A DNA stretch of 41,707 bases from Cochliopodium minus (taxonomy: Eukaryota > Discosea > Himatismenida > Cochliopodiidae). The stretch's first letter is position 1. Each line of letters starts with the position of its first letter. Positions 11,528 through 23,832 of this stretch are shown here, one piece after another. The stretch covers positions 1 to 41,707 of the forward strand of contig JAMYWO010000318.1 in NCBI GenBank assembly GCA_024220525.1, given 5' to 3'. The position numbers and the translations under genes are program-made. Under the pieces are notes generated by a model, which was not told the DNA's origin, did no database searches, and saw nothing but the letters and a program-made list of their open reading frames with translations.

Positions 11528-12361
11528 TTATAGTTCATCATTTGTTTCATCAATGATTTGATCCCTACATGTCAGTGATTTGGGTCCAATCGAAGAACAA
11601 TAATTAGATGGATCTAAAGTAACCATCCTATAATATAAAGATCTGCAAATAGTGGTATTTGATTTCAACATAGCACCATTCCCTTGTTCCAGATTCTTCA
11701 TGAATACAAAACATTGGTTCTTATTTTCAAATTGTTTCATTTTATTCCTGCAATAACGTTCTACTCCAGAACAAATGGTCTGCATATCTTTCAAAGTAGG
11801 AGGACTGAACACCTTTATGCTTTCAGGGATGTTATATTGCATGAAGATTATTTTGTTATTTGAAAATTTGAACAAAATGGTGTATTCCATTTCTGTGCCA
11901 GAATAATAATTTCTGCATCTGACCAAAACTTTCTGTATAATAAATTATAAATTTGTAAATCTCTTTGAATCAATGTTTTTTCAAATATAAATAGAACCAG
12001 CGAAATAATTTACCTCATCATTAAAAAAATTGTATCTTAATATTTGTGTCCTCATCAAATTTGGCAATTTGAGTTCAAATGGATCTCCAACAAATGTTTC
12101 ACTTTTTATGAACAAATCAATGAACTGTCTAATTCCTGAAAAGTTACCAAATTGATGCATCTCCCCTGTTATTTTTTCATCCACAAGAAAACTTAATTGT
12201 GGATCTATTCTTTTAAATTGTTTGTATTGTTTCATCAATAATGCCACTTGTGGTTGTATTTTTAAATTGAAAAGTTTTTGTATATTTGCTTTGTATAATT
12301 CATTTGCGTTTGAAGTATAAATGAATAAAACCAAAAAAGAAATAAATAATAATCCTTTCAT
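11528..12361 (-). CDS. Secreted Cys-rich protein with NTF2-like N-terminal half
   Basis: Two exons (12014-12361 and 11528-11932, phase 0) encode 250 aa. The start is set at 12361, where MKGLLFISFLVLFIYTSNA forms a clear signal peptide; an upstream in-frame Met would put basic residues before it. The middle looks like an alpha+beta NTF2/SnoaL-type fold. The C-terminal half carries regularly spaced Cys residues: ICSGVERYC, QCFVFMKNL, ICRSLYYRM, NYCSSIGPKSLTCRD. This Cys order, with a (V/I)GP-x-x-x-x-C-x-D ending, matches a widespread secreted family I remember from fungi, oomycetes and amoebae, which has no assigned activity. Likely extracellular or vacuolar. No membrane anchor is seen at the C-terminus. 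Confidence 0.75.
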
Positions 12362-12751
12362 TTTTTTTTTTTTTTTTATGGTCTCTATAAATTGAAAGAC
12401 ATTTAAAAAATTTAATTTGGTTTTATTCAATCATTTCATTCTTCTATTTAATTACAGTTGTTTGATGGACCAATCTTCCACCTTAAAAATATTATTTAGA
12501 TTTTTTTTATTATTTTTTGACACAAAAAAGAAAGTATAAGAATGAATCAAGTGATATATATAAAGAAAATGTATTTGAATTTGGTGATTATTAAAATCTT
12601 TTTCAATTTGTTTTGTAAGAAAAAGAGAAAGAAAAATAAAAAAAAAAAAAATCAAAAAGAGAATATTGTTTTCTCAATTCTTTGTGTTTTATAACATAAT
12701 TATACCTCCAAAAGATTAAAGCTTCATACAAGATATAATTTCCAAAAAATA
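12362..12751. promoter_or_regulatory. Shared divergent upstream region (secreted protein / ATG3)
   Basis: 390 bp separates two head-to-head ATGs. Homopolymeric T lies just upstream of the secreted-protein ATG. The promoter role follows from position only; no motif is recognised. Confidence 0.45.
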
Positions 12752-14072
12752 ATGACTGATAAAAAAAAGACAATTGGTGAAATTTTTTCAGAAGCAAAAA
12801 ATGGGATTGTACAAAAAGGAATACAATTGATTGGAGATATCAAACCAACAAGAAAGACATCAGCTTTTTTGGATAATGGAGTATTGACACCAGAAGAGGT
12901 TAATATTGCTTTATTTTGAATAAATCTTTTAAATAATTTTGAATTTTTTAAAATTTGAATTTTAGTTTGTAAATGCTGGTGATTTATTAACTTACAAATG
13001 TCCATCATGGGAATGGTACCTTTTTTTATAGGCAACAAAAAAAAATTTTTTTTTTTAAAAATTCTTAATCATATAAAGGAAAGGAGGAGAAACTAAATCC
13101 AAAGTTCCATATTTACCTGATGAAAAACAATTTTTGATAACAAAACTTGGTATAAATATATATATATTTTTTTTTTCCAATATATCAACCATATTGAATC
13201 ATTTTAAACCATAAATAGGTAATAATATTAAGATATTAACAATAATATTTTGCTATTTTCAATAAATATTAGTAATTTGCAGCAATAGAGCAACCACATA
13301 TGCTGAAGATAGCAAAAATAGTGATTATAATTCTGTAAATGTTGAGGGGGACGATGGATGGTTCGCTCCTGAGAAAGTTGAAAAAAAAGAAGAGGAAATA
13401 CCTGATATTGATAAAGATGATGATGATTCTGATTCAGATATACCTGACATTGAAGAATTTAATGATGATAATAATATTGTGGAAGATAATGTAAGAAAAA
13501 ATATAAAATATTCAAATAATAATATTAACCATCTTTAAAATTTAATATATTTCAAAATTAATCAACAAATAACCATATTTACACCAAAAACAATTATAAT
13601 TAAAAAAATTTCTTGAATTTTATTAATTTCTTTCTCCATAATCTTTTAAAACTAATTATCTTTATATTTTGATCAAAAGTCGACCATAGGGAAAACAGAC
13701 AACATCGAAAAAACAAGAACATATGACATCAGTATCACTTACGACAATTTCTACCAAACCCCAAAGCTCTGGCTCTTTGGATACGACGAAAATAAACAAC
13801 CTCTCAGCGGAGAACAAATTTTCGAAGACATCAGCGAAGAGCACGCAAGAAAGACCGTTACTATCACCAAACATCCTCATTTGCCTCAATCCTTTGCTTA
13901 TATTCACCCTTGTAAACATTCAGAGGTCATGCACAGTTTGACTGAGCGTATGCTTTCTAATGGCAAGGAACCACGTGTTGATATGTATCTTTTCATTTTT
14001 CTAAAATTTATGTCCACTGTTCTTCCTACCATTGAGTACGATAACACCATGTCTCTTGACTTTGACAATTAG
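12752..14072 (+). CDS. ATG3: ATG3, E2-like enzyme that conjugates ATG8 to phosphatidylethanolamine
   Basis: Five exons (12752-12898, 12966-13015, 13079-13149, 13273-13490, 13680-14072) give 292 aa; yeast and human ATG3 are 310-314. The N-terminal amphipathic helix region is followed by FLDNGVLTPEEFVNAGDLL and CPSWEW, the ATG3 opening signature. Residues 110-160 hold the flexible segment, here very acidic (a DDDDSDSD run and IPDIEEFNDD), which in other species binds ATG7 and ATG12. The E2 core contains YDISITYDNFYQTPKLWLFG and the active site SFAYIHPCKHSEVM, with catalytic Cys at residue 240. It ends FMSTVLPTIEYDNTMSLDFD. ATG3 receives ATG8 from ATG7 and lipidates it on the growing phagophore. 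The stop is TAG, showing TAG is a true stop here. The last exon is much richer in C-ending codons than the first four. Confidence 0.95.
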
Positions 14073-14314
14073 ATTTATTAAATAAAAAAAAAAGTATTAA
14101 AAAAAAGTTTTTATTAATTTGTTTTTATAATCTTTAATTTACAAAAACTCATTTGAGTTTGTTTTTTTTTTATGCTAACAATAACAACTTTTTCTAAAGA
14201 GATTTTCTTTATCTATTTTGAAATTGAAGATCATTTTTCTTTGAATAATTAATTTTCAAAAGAAAATTCAAAAAGGAAAATGAAAAATAGAAAAAAATAA
14301 AAAATAAAAAAAAA

Positions 14315-17300
14315 ATGAGCAAAAGAGATTGGGAAATAGAGTTTGAATTGATAGAAAAGAAACTATTTTCCAAAGATATTTATGAAGCATCAGATTCTGC
14401 ATCTGATTTTTTTGATATATGGTATAAAAAAGCGGTATTATTCGCAAAAGGGACATTTGATGAACAAGAGTTGATAAATTGCACCACAAAATTGATATAT
14501 TATCTATTGGTTGGATCATCACCCAATTATCTATTGGATAACAATGTAGATGATTTCATATCAAGGAATTTGCTCGAAAAATATGGCAAGGTGCTTGTGA
14601 TATTCTCAGATAAACCAAAATTCAATGTATTATTGAATAAAAAGGAGGCATATCAGATAAAATCAGAGATGAAAAGTGCAATAAATAAATTGTTGGTGAA
14701 AGGATCATCAACATCTACATTATCAGAGACGGTAAGAATGGAATTTCTCTCATGCCTGTTGAAAACATGCGAGATGATGAATAAATTGGGAGAAGAGTAT
14801 GTGATAGATGTGCAGGCATTGATACAGATTGCAATCAATGAATTAGAGAACACGATGGAAAGAACAGGAGCATTAGAAGTGTTGGGATCTATCAGCAACA
14901 GATCCCAAAAAGATAAGGAAGAGATCTCCTCGATGCTGGCCACATCGTGCAAAGATCTGTTGCCACTGCAAAAGCTATGGCAGTTGAAGGGACACAATCT
15001 AGAAAAGGTGAAAGAAAAACTTGTAGAAAGAGTAAAATACGTGGCACAAAGAATAAACACAAAAGGTTATCAAAACATTGCAGAGAGGGACTTTCCTTCT
15101 TCTTTAGCCTTTTCCATTCATGAAGCCCTCAAAAACTCGATCATATCTTCTTCTGAAAACGAAAAGTTTATTGTAAATATTCTTAAGGAAATAGAAAAGT
15201 GCGGAGAGACTGGATCGGATATAGGAGAGGTTTTGAGAACTGCTTTGCATGAATACCCTGATTCCAATGATTATTTAGAGTATGCTCTGAATTCTAACAA
15301 CATTGAAAATATCACTACTATAAGTGGACTTAGTGAAAAGATAAAGATAGAAACCTGGTTGAGATTCTTATTTCCTTTCTTGAAACAAAAGATGAAATCT
15401 TTCACCATTAGCGTTTCTGGAAACCAAGCGGAGCAGGAGATTATAAATCTTTTGAGAGAAGGAGCAAGGGTGTACTATTTGAGCAAGTTGAAAGCTCCTT
15501 CTTTGGAGTTTGGACAGACTTTGTTCATGAGAATGTGCGACGCAATAAAACATGGATACATAGAAACAGAGAGGTTCACCGAACTTTGTTCCCTCGTCAT
15601 TAAGCAGCATCTTCAAGAGAAAAGTTTGGATTGGCTCATGTACTGTCTTTCTGATGAAGTTTGTATCAACCATAAGTCAACAAGAGCAGTAGAAGATATT
15701 GTGATGAGAGTGTTGGGTGTTTCTACAACTTCAGAGTTTTGTGATCCTTCTAGTTTTGAGCACCAAGACAGAGTCATTCAGAAGCTGAGCAAGATATCCA
15801 CGATCGGATGTTTCGAAGTGTTGTCCGCCATTCTAAAAAGGAACGATTCTCTCATTTTGAACAATTCCGATTCTTTAAATTCCATCTTAGAAAATTGCCA
15901 GAAGATGCTAGTCGAAATCACCAACATGAGAAACGTCGAAGGAGGTCAAGAGAAAAGGAACTTTAAGATCCTTTTCACTCTCCACCAATTCTTCCGCCTT
16001 CTCTCTGCTAGAGTCCCTCCTATGTTTGCCTCCAAGCTTTTTGAATTGTCCGTCCAAGTGATGAACTTACTCTCTCAAAAAAGCGAAATAACAAGTGACA
16101 TCTATTTTCTTGCATACAACAATGTTCCTTCTGAAACAAATTTCTCGGAAGAAAAGTCCGAAAAAACAGAAGCAAACAGTTCCATTTTTTGTGAGGAGAC
16201 GCTAAGAAACATTGTAAACAAAGTTCCTTACACTTCTCCATTGTCCATTCAAGCAGTTCGTACCGTTTTGGCGAATTCATCTGAATCTACTCGAGTCCTT
16301 CTCGCAGACTTTGTACCACTAATCTGTATCGAAGACGAGGACATATCTGTAAGAATTGCAGCATTGACAGTGTTTTCAAGGAGTCCCCAAAGCACTCTCA
16401 ACTACGAAAAAAAAATCTTGGATTGCTGCAAAAAGTGCATTGAAGAAAAAGATGTCCTCAATGTTTACAACGTTGATCTTTGTAACGTTTTTTCTGACCT
16501 TTTGGGCTACTTTGCAACATCAAACACTGAATTCATGCATGATTGTCTCCAACTTTTGTGCAAAGCTGCAAAAATATCTGCTCTGAACAACCCTATCAAC
16601 TTGCCCAACCCACTTGTACTCAAACAGCTCGACTACATTTTGGAAAACAAAAACAAAATGCAGCTTCTCTCTTACATATTGTCCGATGAGGGAATCGATC
16701 TTTTACCTTCATTGGTCAAGTATTCTTCAAAGTGGAAAGTTGCTGTTGAAGAGTTGGTTTCTTCCAAAATCCTCAACATTTCTCCCAAATCCACCAAAAA
16801 GAAACAAAAGTATCTCCTCAACGTCTCTCGCAACAATAACCAAGAAAGACAACCTCTTTTGACCAATGAGATTCCTTCCATCAACGACGATTTTCCTGTA
16901 CAAAGCAACATTCAACTCATTCCTTTTCAATACATCACCCCAATCAACCCAATACAAGTTCAACAACCAACAAACGTAATTTTTATTTTATTTTTTATTA
17001 TTTCAATTTTATTTATTTATATTTTTTAATATTTATATTTTTGATTTTATTTTTTTAAAATCTATTTTTTTTGATAATTTTTATTTGAAACTAATTTTTA
17101 ATTATATCTTTTATTTTTTTTTATTTTGGTTTTATTTTTTTTGATATTTTGCTTTTATTTTTTATAATTAATTTTTCTTTTAATTTATTTTCATTTGTTT
17201 AAAAAAAAAAGCAAATCCAACAAGAATATTTTCCCATTCAACAAATGCAACAAGAAATATTCATAGACAACTCTCATGAAGAAAGATTATACGAAGAAGC

Positions 17301-18857
17301 ACTGAACCTCCACAACACAGGCAAGCTCCTCGAATCTCTTCGTGTCTGCCACAGAATCTCCCAAACGTGCTCGGGTCTCGTCAAGCAGAACACCCTCTCC
17401 TTTGTCTCCAACGTCCTTTTGAATTCCATATCTTTCCGTCTTCTTCCGATACCCAAATCTGAGAATGGGATTCTCAAGTAAAAAAAATTATATTATTAAT
17501 TTTTAATTTTTAATTTTCTTTTTTTTTAATTTATTTATTTTGAAATTTTTGAAATTTTCGAATTTATTTCCAAAATTTAAATTTAATTATATTTTATTTT
17601 TAATTTTTAATTTTTAATTTTAATTTTATTTTTGTTTAATTTTAATCATTGTTTTAATTTAAATATTTTTTTAATTTTTATTCTGTTTTTTTTTTAATTT
17701 TTGTTTTAATTAAATTTTATTTTTTATTGTAATTTTAAAAGTTTATTTCAATTTTTTTGTTCAATTTTTTTTGTTTGATCTAATTTTTATTCAAAAAAAT
17801 AAAGGTTTGGAAAAGAATCAATTTCCAATTTTGATTTCATAATGAGCCAAATGACAGAAATAAGAAGGCTTTTTCCAATAGAGTCTGAAAACATCCTCCA
17901 AATCAACGCCAGAATCAACGACTTGTGCGGAGCAGTAGTTGACAGGTAAATAAATAAAAAAACGTTTTAATTATTTTTTTATTTTTTTATTTTTATTTTT
18001 AATTTTTTAATTTTTTTTTTTTTTTTTTAAATAGTTACTTGGAGAAGGGAGATACTCAAGGAGCAAGATCATGGTTCAAATTGAAGAACATCCACAACCC
18101 TGATCTCTTGATGAAAATCGATATGGCAGAAATATCTCAGCAAAACAACAATTATGTAATTTTTTATTTTTTTTTTAATTTTTTTTAATAATTTTTTTTA
18201 AATGATTTTTTTTTTAATTTTTTTTCAAAATTAGCAAAAATCTTTTGAGATGTCTCCTTCTGCTCCCATTTTGGAAAGCAACAATTTTTTGCCCACTTGG
18301 GGTACTGTCACCTCCTTCTCTCCCTTCCAACAACAAAAGAGTGTTGTGCAAGAAAAAAAAAATTCAATAGAGTAAAACCCAAACAAGAAATTTACGTTTT
18401 AATTTTTATTTTGAAAAAAAAATAAATTTGAAATATAAATTTGAAAAATAAATTTAATAATATTTTTTTTTAAATTTTAATTTTTTTATTGAACTCATTT
18501 TTATTTATTTTTTTTAGATTGAAAGAATACAAAAGCAATCAAAATTTGATTGTAGAAGAAGATAACAATTTTTCAATTGAAGAAAACATCCCCAGCATCA
18601 TCAATCCGCCAATCAGCATCAAAGGCAGCATCCAACAAAAAGAAGAAAATTCAAAAAATGTTCAGTGCATCGATGAACTGGATAAATCAGATGTATCTGT
18701 TGCCGAAATCAACATCAAGGTTCCTGATAGCAATGATAAATATGTATGGACTGATGATCTTTCTGTTGTATTACCTGAGGTTCCCAAATACACATCCAAA
18801 GTCAATTATCATAATAATGCTTCCTCTAATGAAAAGAAGGTTGCTTTGTTGAACTAA
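14315..18857 (+). CDS. Large helical-repeat protein, unrecognised (1221 aa)
   Basis: Six exons (14315-16975, 17212-17477, 17805-17945, 18035-18155, 18235-18371, 18518-18857) stay in frame and give 1221 aa. Exon 1 alone codes 887 residues, almost all amphipathic helices in a HEAT/ARM-like solenoid pattern, e.g. RTGALEVLGSISNRS and ISVRIAALTVFSRSP. A Gln/Asn/Pro linker with QPLLTNEIPSINDDF and QYITPINPIQVQQP follows, then a shorter helical unit (exons 2-4: RLYEEALNLHNTGKLLESLR, INDLCGAVVDRSYLEKGD) and an acidic, Ser/Asn-rich tail. There is no signal peptide or membrane segment, so a cytosolic or nuclear scaffold is likely. Subunits of coats, importins or Integrator have this type of architecture, but I see no diagnostic motif. 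Codon usage shifts at about 15,060 from A/T-ending to more C-ending codons. The stop is set at 18855 after the last acceptor. Confidence 0.85.
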
Positions 18858-19496
18858 ATAAAAAAAATTTTTTTTTTTTGTTTTATCCTAAATTTTGTCA
18901 AATAAAAAAAATCTTTAAAAAAATCTTTTGACAACTGTTTCACTTTTGTATTTTTAAAATTAAATAAATAAAAAAAATTTAATATGGATTTCGTATCAAT
19001 TTAGATATATTCCAAATGAAATTTGTTTTTTTACATTCAGCTTTATTCCATTTTTCATTTAAAGAAAATAGATGAAATTTGAAAGAGAACATTATATTTT
19101 TAAATAAAAAAATAAAATAAAAAATTTTTTTAACCACTATTTAAAAAAAATTTTTTCAAACCTTTTTTGAAGTTTATTTTTGATTTATTTCAATCTCTTT
19201 TTATTTTCAAAAAGTTTGTTTGTACCAATATTATTTTTTTTTTTGAAGATTTATTTTAAATTACATTTTGGATTCAAGAAAATTTTAAAATCTTTGAAAT
19301 AAAAAAATATATTAAGAAATTTTAAACATTTAATTTACAAGAGATTGTTACGAAATCTACTTTTCTTTTTAATTTATAAATAAATAAATAAAAAAATAAA
19401 AAAAAAAAAACTAAAAAAAAACTTTTAAAGGAGATTTGATCATTTCAAAAATAAAATTTTTTTTTTTCAAAATTTTCCAAATTTTTCAACGAGAAA
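18858..19496. other. Intergenic AT-rich region
   Basis: About 640 bp of A/T homopolymer-rich sequence. I see no ORF, RNA gene or repeat family in it. Confidence 0.5.
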
Positions 19497-19817
19497 ATGC
19501 AAAAAATAAACAAAAGAGAATTGACATGCGAAGGATTATGCAGATATTTGGACAATAAAATACATTTTGCAAACCAATATATGGATTTACTAAAGGCAAA
19601 TCATGTAGATGGAAACAAATTTTTTGGAATGACTCTCAATCAATTGAAAGAGGTAAAGATAAAAAAAAAAAATTTAATTTAATCCTAACATTTATACTGA
19701 AAACATCAATTTCATTTTTAGTTAGGTGTGATCACTATTGGACACAGAATAAGAATTTATGGAATAATAACCAAATACAAGAGAAAACAAGAGAAAATTT
19801 CAGAAACAAAAATCTAA
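19497..19817 (+). CDS. Single SAM-domain mini-protein 1
   Basis: Two exons (19497-19652, 19722-19817; phase 0) encode 83 aa that are essentially one sterile-alpha-motif domain. The sequence goes from LTCEGLCRYLDNK through NHVDGNKFFGMTLNQLKE to LGVITIGHRIRIYGIITKYK. The L-x-x-L-G-(V/I)-x-x-x-G-H-R-x-(R/K)-(I/L) ending is the usual SAM helix 5 signature. SAM domains self-associate or pair with other SAM domains. With nothing else attached, the protein may act as an adaptor or cap for SAM polymers; that is inference. It is the first of three tandem paralogues on the same strand with the intron at the same place. Confidence 0.82.
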
Positions 19818-20450
19818 ATGAAATTCTTTCCAAATCCACAAAGTAAAAAAAAAAAGATGAAGAAAGGAGAAATTTTTATATTTATTTCATCACTTTTCAA
19901 CAAAACCTTCTTTCTTCTATTTTCTTCTTTTTCCAAGCATTTGTGGGAAAAAAAAAAAATTTTCAAAAAAAGATGGGAATTCAACACAAAACATTTCCAT
20001 TGTTTTATTGTTAAATTTTTAAACAATACGGAAAAATTAAAAAAAAAGTTTTTTAGAATTCGTTTGATCTTAACAATATTTTTGTGATATTTTTAGATTT
20101 TTTTTTTTTCTATTAATATTTAAAAAAGAAATTTCTTTTTTGATAAAAGGATAATAAGAAATATGAATAATTAAATTTTGTTTCTTTGAATTTAAGGTTC
20201 ATTATACTTGTTCTGAATTCAGATTTTCAATCGAATCTTTCGTCGGGATGATCGAAAGGAAGTCAAAAACCTTTAAATTTTTTTTTCTCTGAAGATCACA
20301 AAAATTCAAAGATTACTTTCCTAAAATTTTTTGTTGTTTTTATTGATTTTTGAATACAGTTAAATTTAAAATAAATTAAAAAAATATAAAAAAATAAAAA
20401 TAAAATTTGTTGAGTTAAATTAAAATTTTCCTTATTCTTTTTTTGTCGGG
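19818..20450. other. Spacer between SAM genes 1 and 2
   Basis: 633 bp, mostly A/T runs. The only less biased patch (20200-20270) contains CGTCGGGATG, repeated as TGTCGGGATG directly over the start codon of SAM gene 2. Probably promoter and UTR; no further gene is supported. Confidence 0.45.
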
Positions 20451-20764
20451 ATGGAAAATTTTGTAGATAGACCACATAGAAAAACAAAAGCGGAATACGA
20501 CATTGAGGAGCTGTTCAGATATTTTTCTCAGAAGACTCATTTTTCAGATCAATATTATTACAACTTTGTGATCAATCATATAGATGGATCCACTTTCTTC
20601 AACATGGATATACACAGACTCAAAGAGGTAAAATAAAAAATATATTTTTTTTATTTTTCTTCAAAATTTACTCTTTTCCAAAAAATATCTAGATTGGAGT
20701 GAGAATTTTGGGACACAGAATAAGATTTTATAGCCTCATATTGAAGTACCAAAGAGATAAATAA
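20451..20764 (+). CDS. Single SAM-domain mini-protein 2
   Basis: Two exons (20451-20627, 20693-20764; phase 0) encode 82 aa. A 14-residue N-terminal extension precedes the SAM domain: IEELFRYFSQKTHFSDQYY, NHIDGSTFFNMDIHRLKE, IGVRILGHRIRFYSLILKYQ. The intron falls exactly where it does in SAM gene 1, between LKE and the LG/IG pair, so the genes arose by tandem duplication. The protein stops four residues after the last SAM helix. Confidence 0.82.
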
Positions 20765-21380
20765 CTTTAATGTTCCATACCAACATTTATTTATTTTTTT
20801 CCACATTAGCAAAATACAAATACCTTTTTTCAAAAAAACATTTCATTAAATAATATACGTTTACATTTTCATTCAATTTTGACTTTCTTGTTTTTCTCTC
20901 CTTTAAAAAAAAAAACTTAATTTTATTTTTCTCAATATTTTATCAAATGAGAGATTCCAAGATATCTTCAAACAAAAAAAAAAAATCTTAGGAAAATTGG
21001 AACGTATTCAGTGATTCAAAATAGTGAAAATTTAATATCACATCAATATCTTCCGATAAAAAAAACAAAACATTTTTATTCATTCGAAATGACAGATTAA
21101 TGGAAATACCATTTCTATTTCAATTTATTTAATTTTATCCTTTAAAAGATATTTGATATATATTAATTGTGGAAAATATAAAAGTTTCCTTTCAAATGTG
21201 TATATATTTAGTAAAATCAATAACTTTATTTTTTCAATCATTTGTAGATTTTTTAAAAACAGTAGATTTTGTAAAGATTTTGCTTGTATTTTGATTATAA
21301 TAATTTTTTATTATTAAAATTCAATAAAATAAAAATATAAAAAAAAATTTAAATTGTGGGAGTGCAAGATTTTTTTTTTT
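20765..21380. other. Spacer between SAM genes 2 and 3
   Basis: 616 bp of AT-rich sequence. I see nothing coding or structured in it. Confidence 0.45.
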
Positions 21381-21789
21381 ATGCTACCTTTGGTAAAACC
21401 AGACAAGTTGATGTTCACCTCGTTTGAGTTGTGCATATATTTATACAATAAAGTACATTTTGCAGAACAATATTTTCTATGTTTGGTCTCAAATCATGTT
21501 GATGGAATCAAATTCTTCAAATTGATGGATTTGAATAAATTGAAAGATGTAGGATCCACTCTTTTATTTAAGATATTTAAAAGTTCATAAATAAACTGAA
21601 TATATATTTTTTTGAAAAGATAGGCATAAATACCATAGGACATAGAATAAGGTAAGAGATATGATCAACAATTCAATTTACAATCATCTATTCGAATAGA
21701 TAACGAATTTTCTTTTTATTCACTCACTATACAAAAAATATTCTAGATTATACTCCATCATTAGAAACTATAACAACAAATATGGATAA
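21381..21789 (+). CDS. Single SAM-domain mini-protein 3
   Basis: Three exons (21381-21548, 21620-21651, 21747-21789) encode 80 aa: FTSFELCIYLYNKVHFAEQY, NHVDGIKFFKLMDLNKLKD, IGINTIGHRIRLYSIIRNYN. Intron 1 is in the family position; an extra phase-2 intron splits HRIR/LYS and is absent from copies 1 and 2, leaving a 32-nt exon. The acceptor at 21619 (AAAAG before ATAGGC) was chosen over the next AG because only it restores the IG pair. The first exon ATG at 21381 is used; a later Met at 21411 is possible. Confidence 0.78.
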
Positions 21790-22231
21790 TCAATACATCC
21801 AACTCTGAAAAAAAAAGATGAGGAGAAGAGATTTTTTACCTTTTAAATTTTCCCACAATTAAAATTTATTTATTATTTTTTTGAATAGTGTTTATAATTT
21901 ATCAATCTATAGTTATTTTGTATTTCAAGCAATTACTTTTTTTTTTGTTAAAAAAAAATCCACAATCAAATTTATTTCCGAAACATTAAAATTTTTAAAA
22001 TTCCAAAAAGATTTCTCTAGTATTTTTCAAAAAAATGAGGAAATGGAGAAACTTAATTTGTTTCAATTTAATTTTTTTCATTTCTTCTCAAAAGAGAAGA
22101 TAAAAAATAAATAAGAGAATTTAAGATTTCATCAATCAAGAGAAACAAATACAACAATCGTCATTTCTTACGCTGATTGGTTTGATTGAAAAAGATTATT
22201 CCATTTGTAAAATCAAAAAAAAAAAAAAAAA
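21790..22231. other. Intergenic region upstream of the GLUG protein
   Basis: 442 bp. An open frame from 21881 to 22114 is Lys/Phe-rich and looks like chance in AT-rich DNA. A poly-A run lies immediately before the next ATG. Confidence 0.4.
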
Positions 22232-23594
22232 ATGAAACTGATTTCTTTCTCGCTTGTGATTTTATTAATTTTGATCAACAATGTCTATTCTGCAATCATC
22301 ATCAAAGATTGTGAAGATCTATGCAATATAAGATACAACACAAGCCAAGAATATTATTTGGGGAATGATATCGACTGCGTAAATTTCACTGAATTCACCT
22401 CGATTGATACTTTCTCTGGATCATTGGATGGAAGAGGATACTCAATAAGCAATATGTATGTCATATTATCTTATTGCAGCCAATTGGGATTGTTTGGTTC
22501 GTTGACAGGAAAGATCAAGAATCTCACCATCAAAAACTCATTTTTTGGGGAATCCAATAATATTGGTCCATTCACTGGATGGTCTATTGGAGGTCATATA
22601 GAAAATTGTACATCGATCAACAATACCATTTCATATGGTAAAATAATTGATAATCCAAAAAAAATATTTCAAGGAATTCATATTATAATTCGAATTCAAT
22701 TATATGTTATTATTCATCAGAGATATGTCTTAACTTTTAACGGATATTAAATTTTAAACAAAATAGTAATTTTAATTTTTTATTTTAAAAAGATCCAAAA
22801 TCTTAGAAAAATAAAATAAACCTTTTTTCAAATTATGGGAAAAAGAAAAAGTACTGTTAAAGTGTTAGAAGCCAAAAATAAAATTTTAAAACTTTTCACA
22901 GTATTTTTCCGATTAAATTCTTCTTTACCATAAAATGAAAGAGATTAAATAGGATAGAAAGAATTATTAAAGAAGAAATCTTTTATCTAATTTATTTTAA
23001 CTATTTAAAATTCTTCGAAAAAATTAATTCAAAGTTAAAACTTTTTTAATTCCTTTCATTACTAAAAATAGGAAATGAAGGATTTGGACAGTTAGCAGGT
23101 TCTCTGAGCAATAACTCAACCCTCACAAACTGCGTTTCACGCAATGTTTCCATAACTTGTAATTATGGATATGCAGGAGGAATAACAGGTAGTGTTGATG
23201 CATCAAGTTCTCTTTCTCATTGTGATTCTTCTTACAATGTAATTAGATCAACAGTAGGAAGGTAAAAAATTAAAAAACAAAAAAAAATAAAATAATTTTG
23301 GTTTATTTAGTGGTGGTATAATGGGAGGTCAATACTCCAGTATTTCTAATTGCAATTCAACACACAACACTCTTTTTGTTTTCAGAAGTAAGGATTTTTT
23401 CTATATGTTCTTTTGATCTTTATATTTTTTTGTTAAATTAAGATCCTCAAAATTGGGTTTATTATGCTGCGAGTATTTCTGCCGATGTTAGAAGTGGAAA
23501 TACTTCTAATGTCTTCTACTCTGACAATTTTTTGAACTCAACAGGAACTTGTGAGTGTTCTTACCAGAATGGGAAAGGATGTATCAAATGTTGA
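22232..23594 (+). CDS. Secreted GLUG-motif beta-helix protein
   Basis: Four exons (22232-22637, 23072-23261, 23311-23387, 23443-23594) give 274 aa. MKLISFSLVILLILINNVYS is a signal peptide. The body has short Gly-rich beta turns typical of GLUG repeats: FSGSLDGRGYSISNMYV, LGLFGSLTGKIKNLTI, GFGQLAGSLSNNSTLTNC, GYAGGITGSVDASSSLSHC, GGIMGGQYSSISNC. Many N-x-S/T sites (NNST, NCNST, GNTSN, FLNSTG) suggest heavy N-glycosylation. The protein ends with a Cys knot-like tail CECSYQNGKGCIKC. It is probably a cell-surface or extracellular adhesion protein; substrate unknown. Intron 1 is 434 nt. The stop is TGA. Confidence 0.8.
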
Positions 23595-23832
23595 GACGGA
23601 AAGAAAAATTTAAATTGAAAGAAAGAAATTTTAATAAAAGCAAATAAAAAAAAAAAGAAGAAAAAATATTTGGGATTATTAATAATTTATTTATAAATTA
23701 AAAATTAAATTAAATTAAAATTTTTTTTAAAAAAGAAAAGGGGGTTTGAAGAATAAGAAAATGGAAACAAAATAAAAAAGAAAGTGTTAAGGTTTGTTTG
23801 AGGGTTTTTTTTTGGGAGGAAGGGAAAATATC

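Noticed and set aside
18361-18376. End of the 1221-aa gene at the TAA at 18372
   Set aside because: A GT donor overlaps this stop, and the next exon (18518-18857) continues in frame for 113 codons with similar composition.
21881-22114. 77-codon ORF before the GLUG gene
   Set aside because: Composition is Phe/Lys/Ser from A/T runs, with no motif and no intron context.
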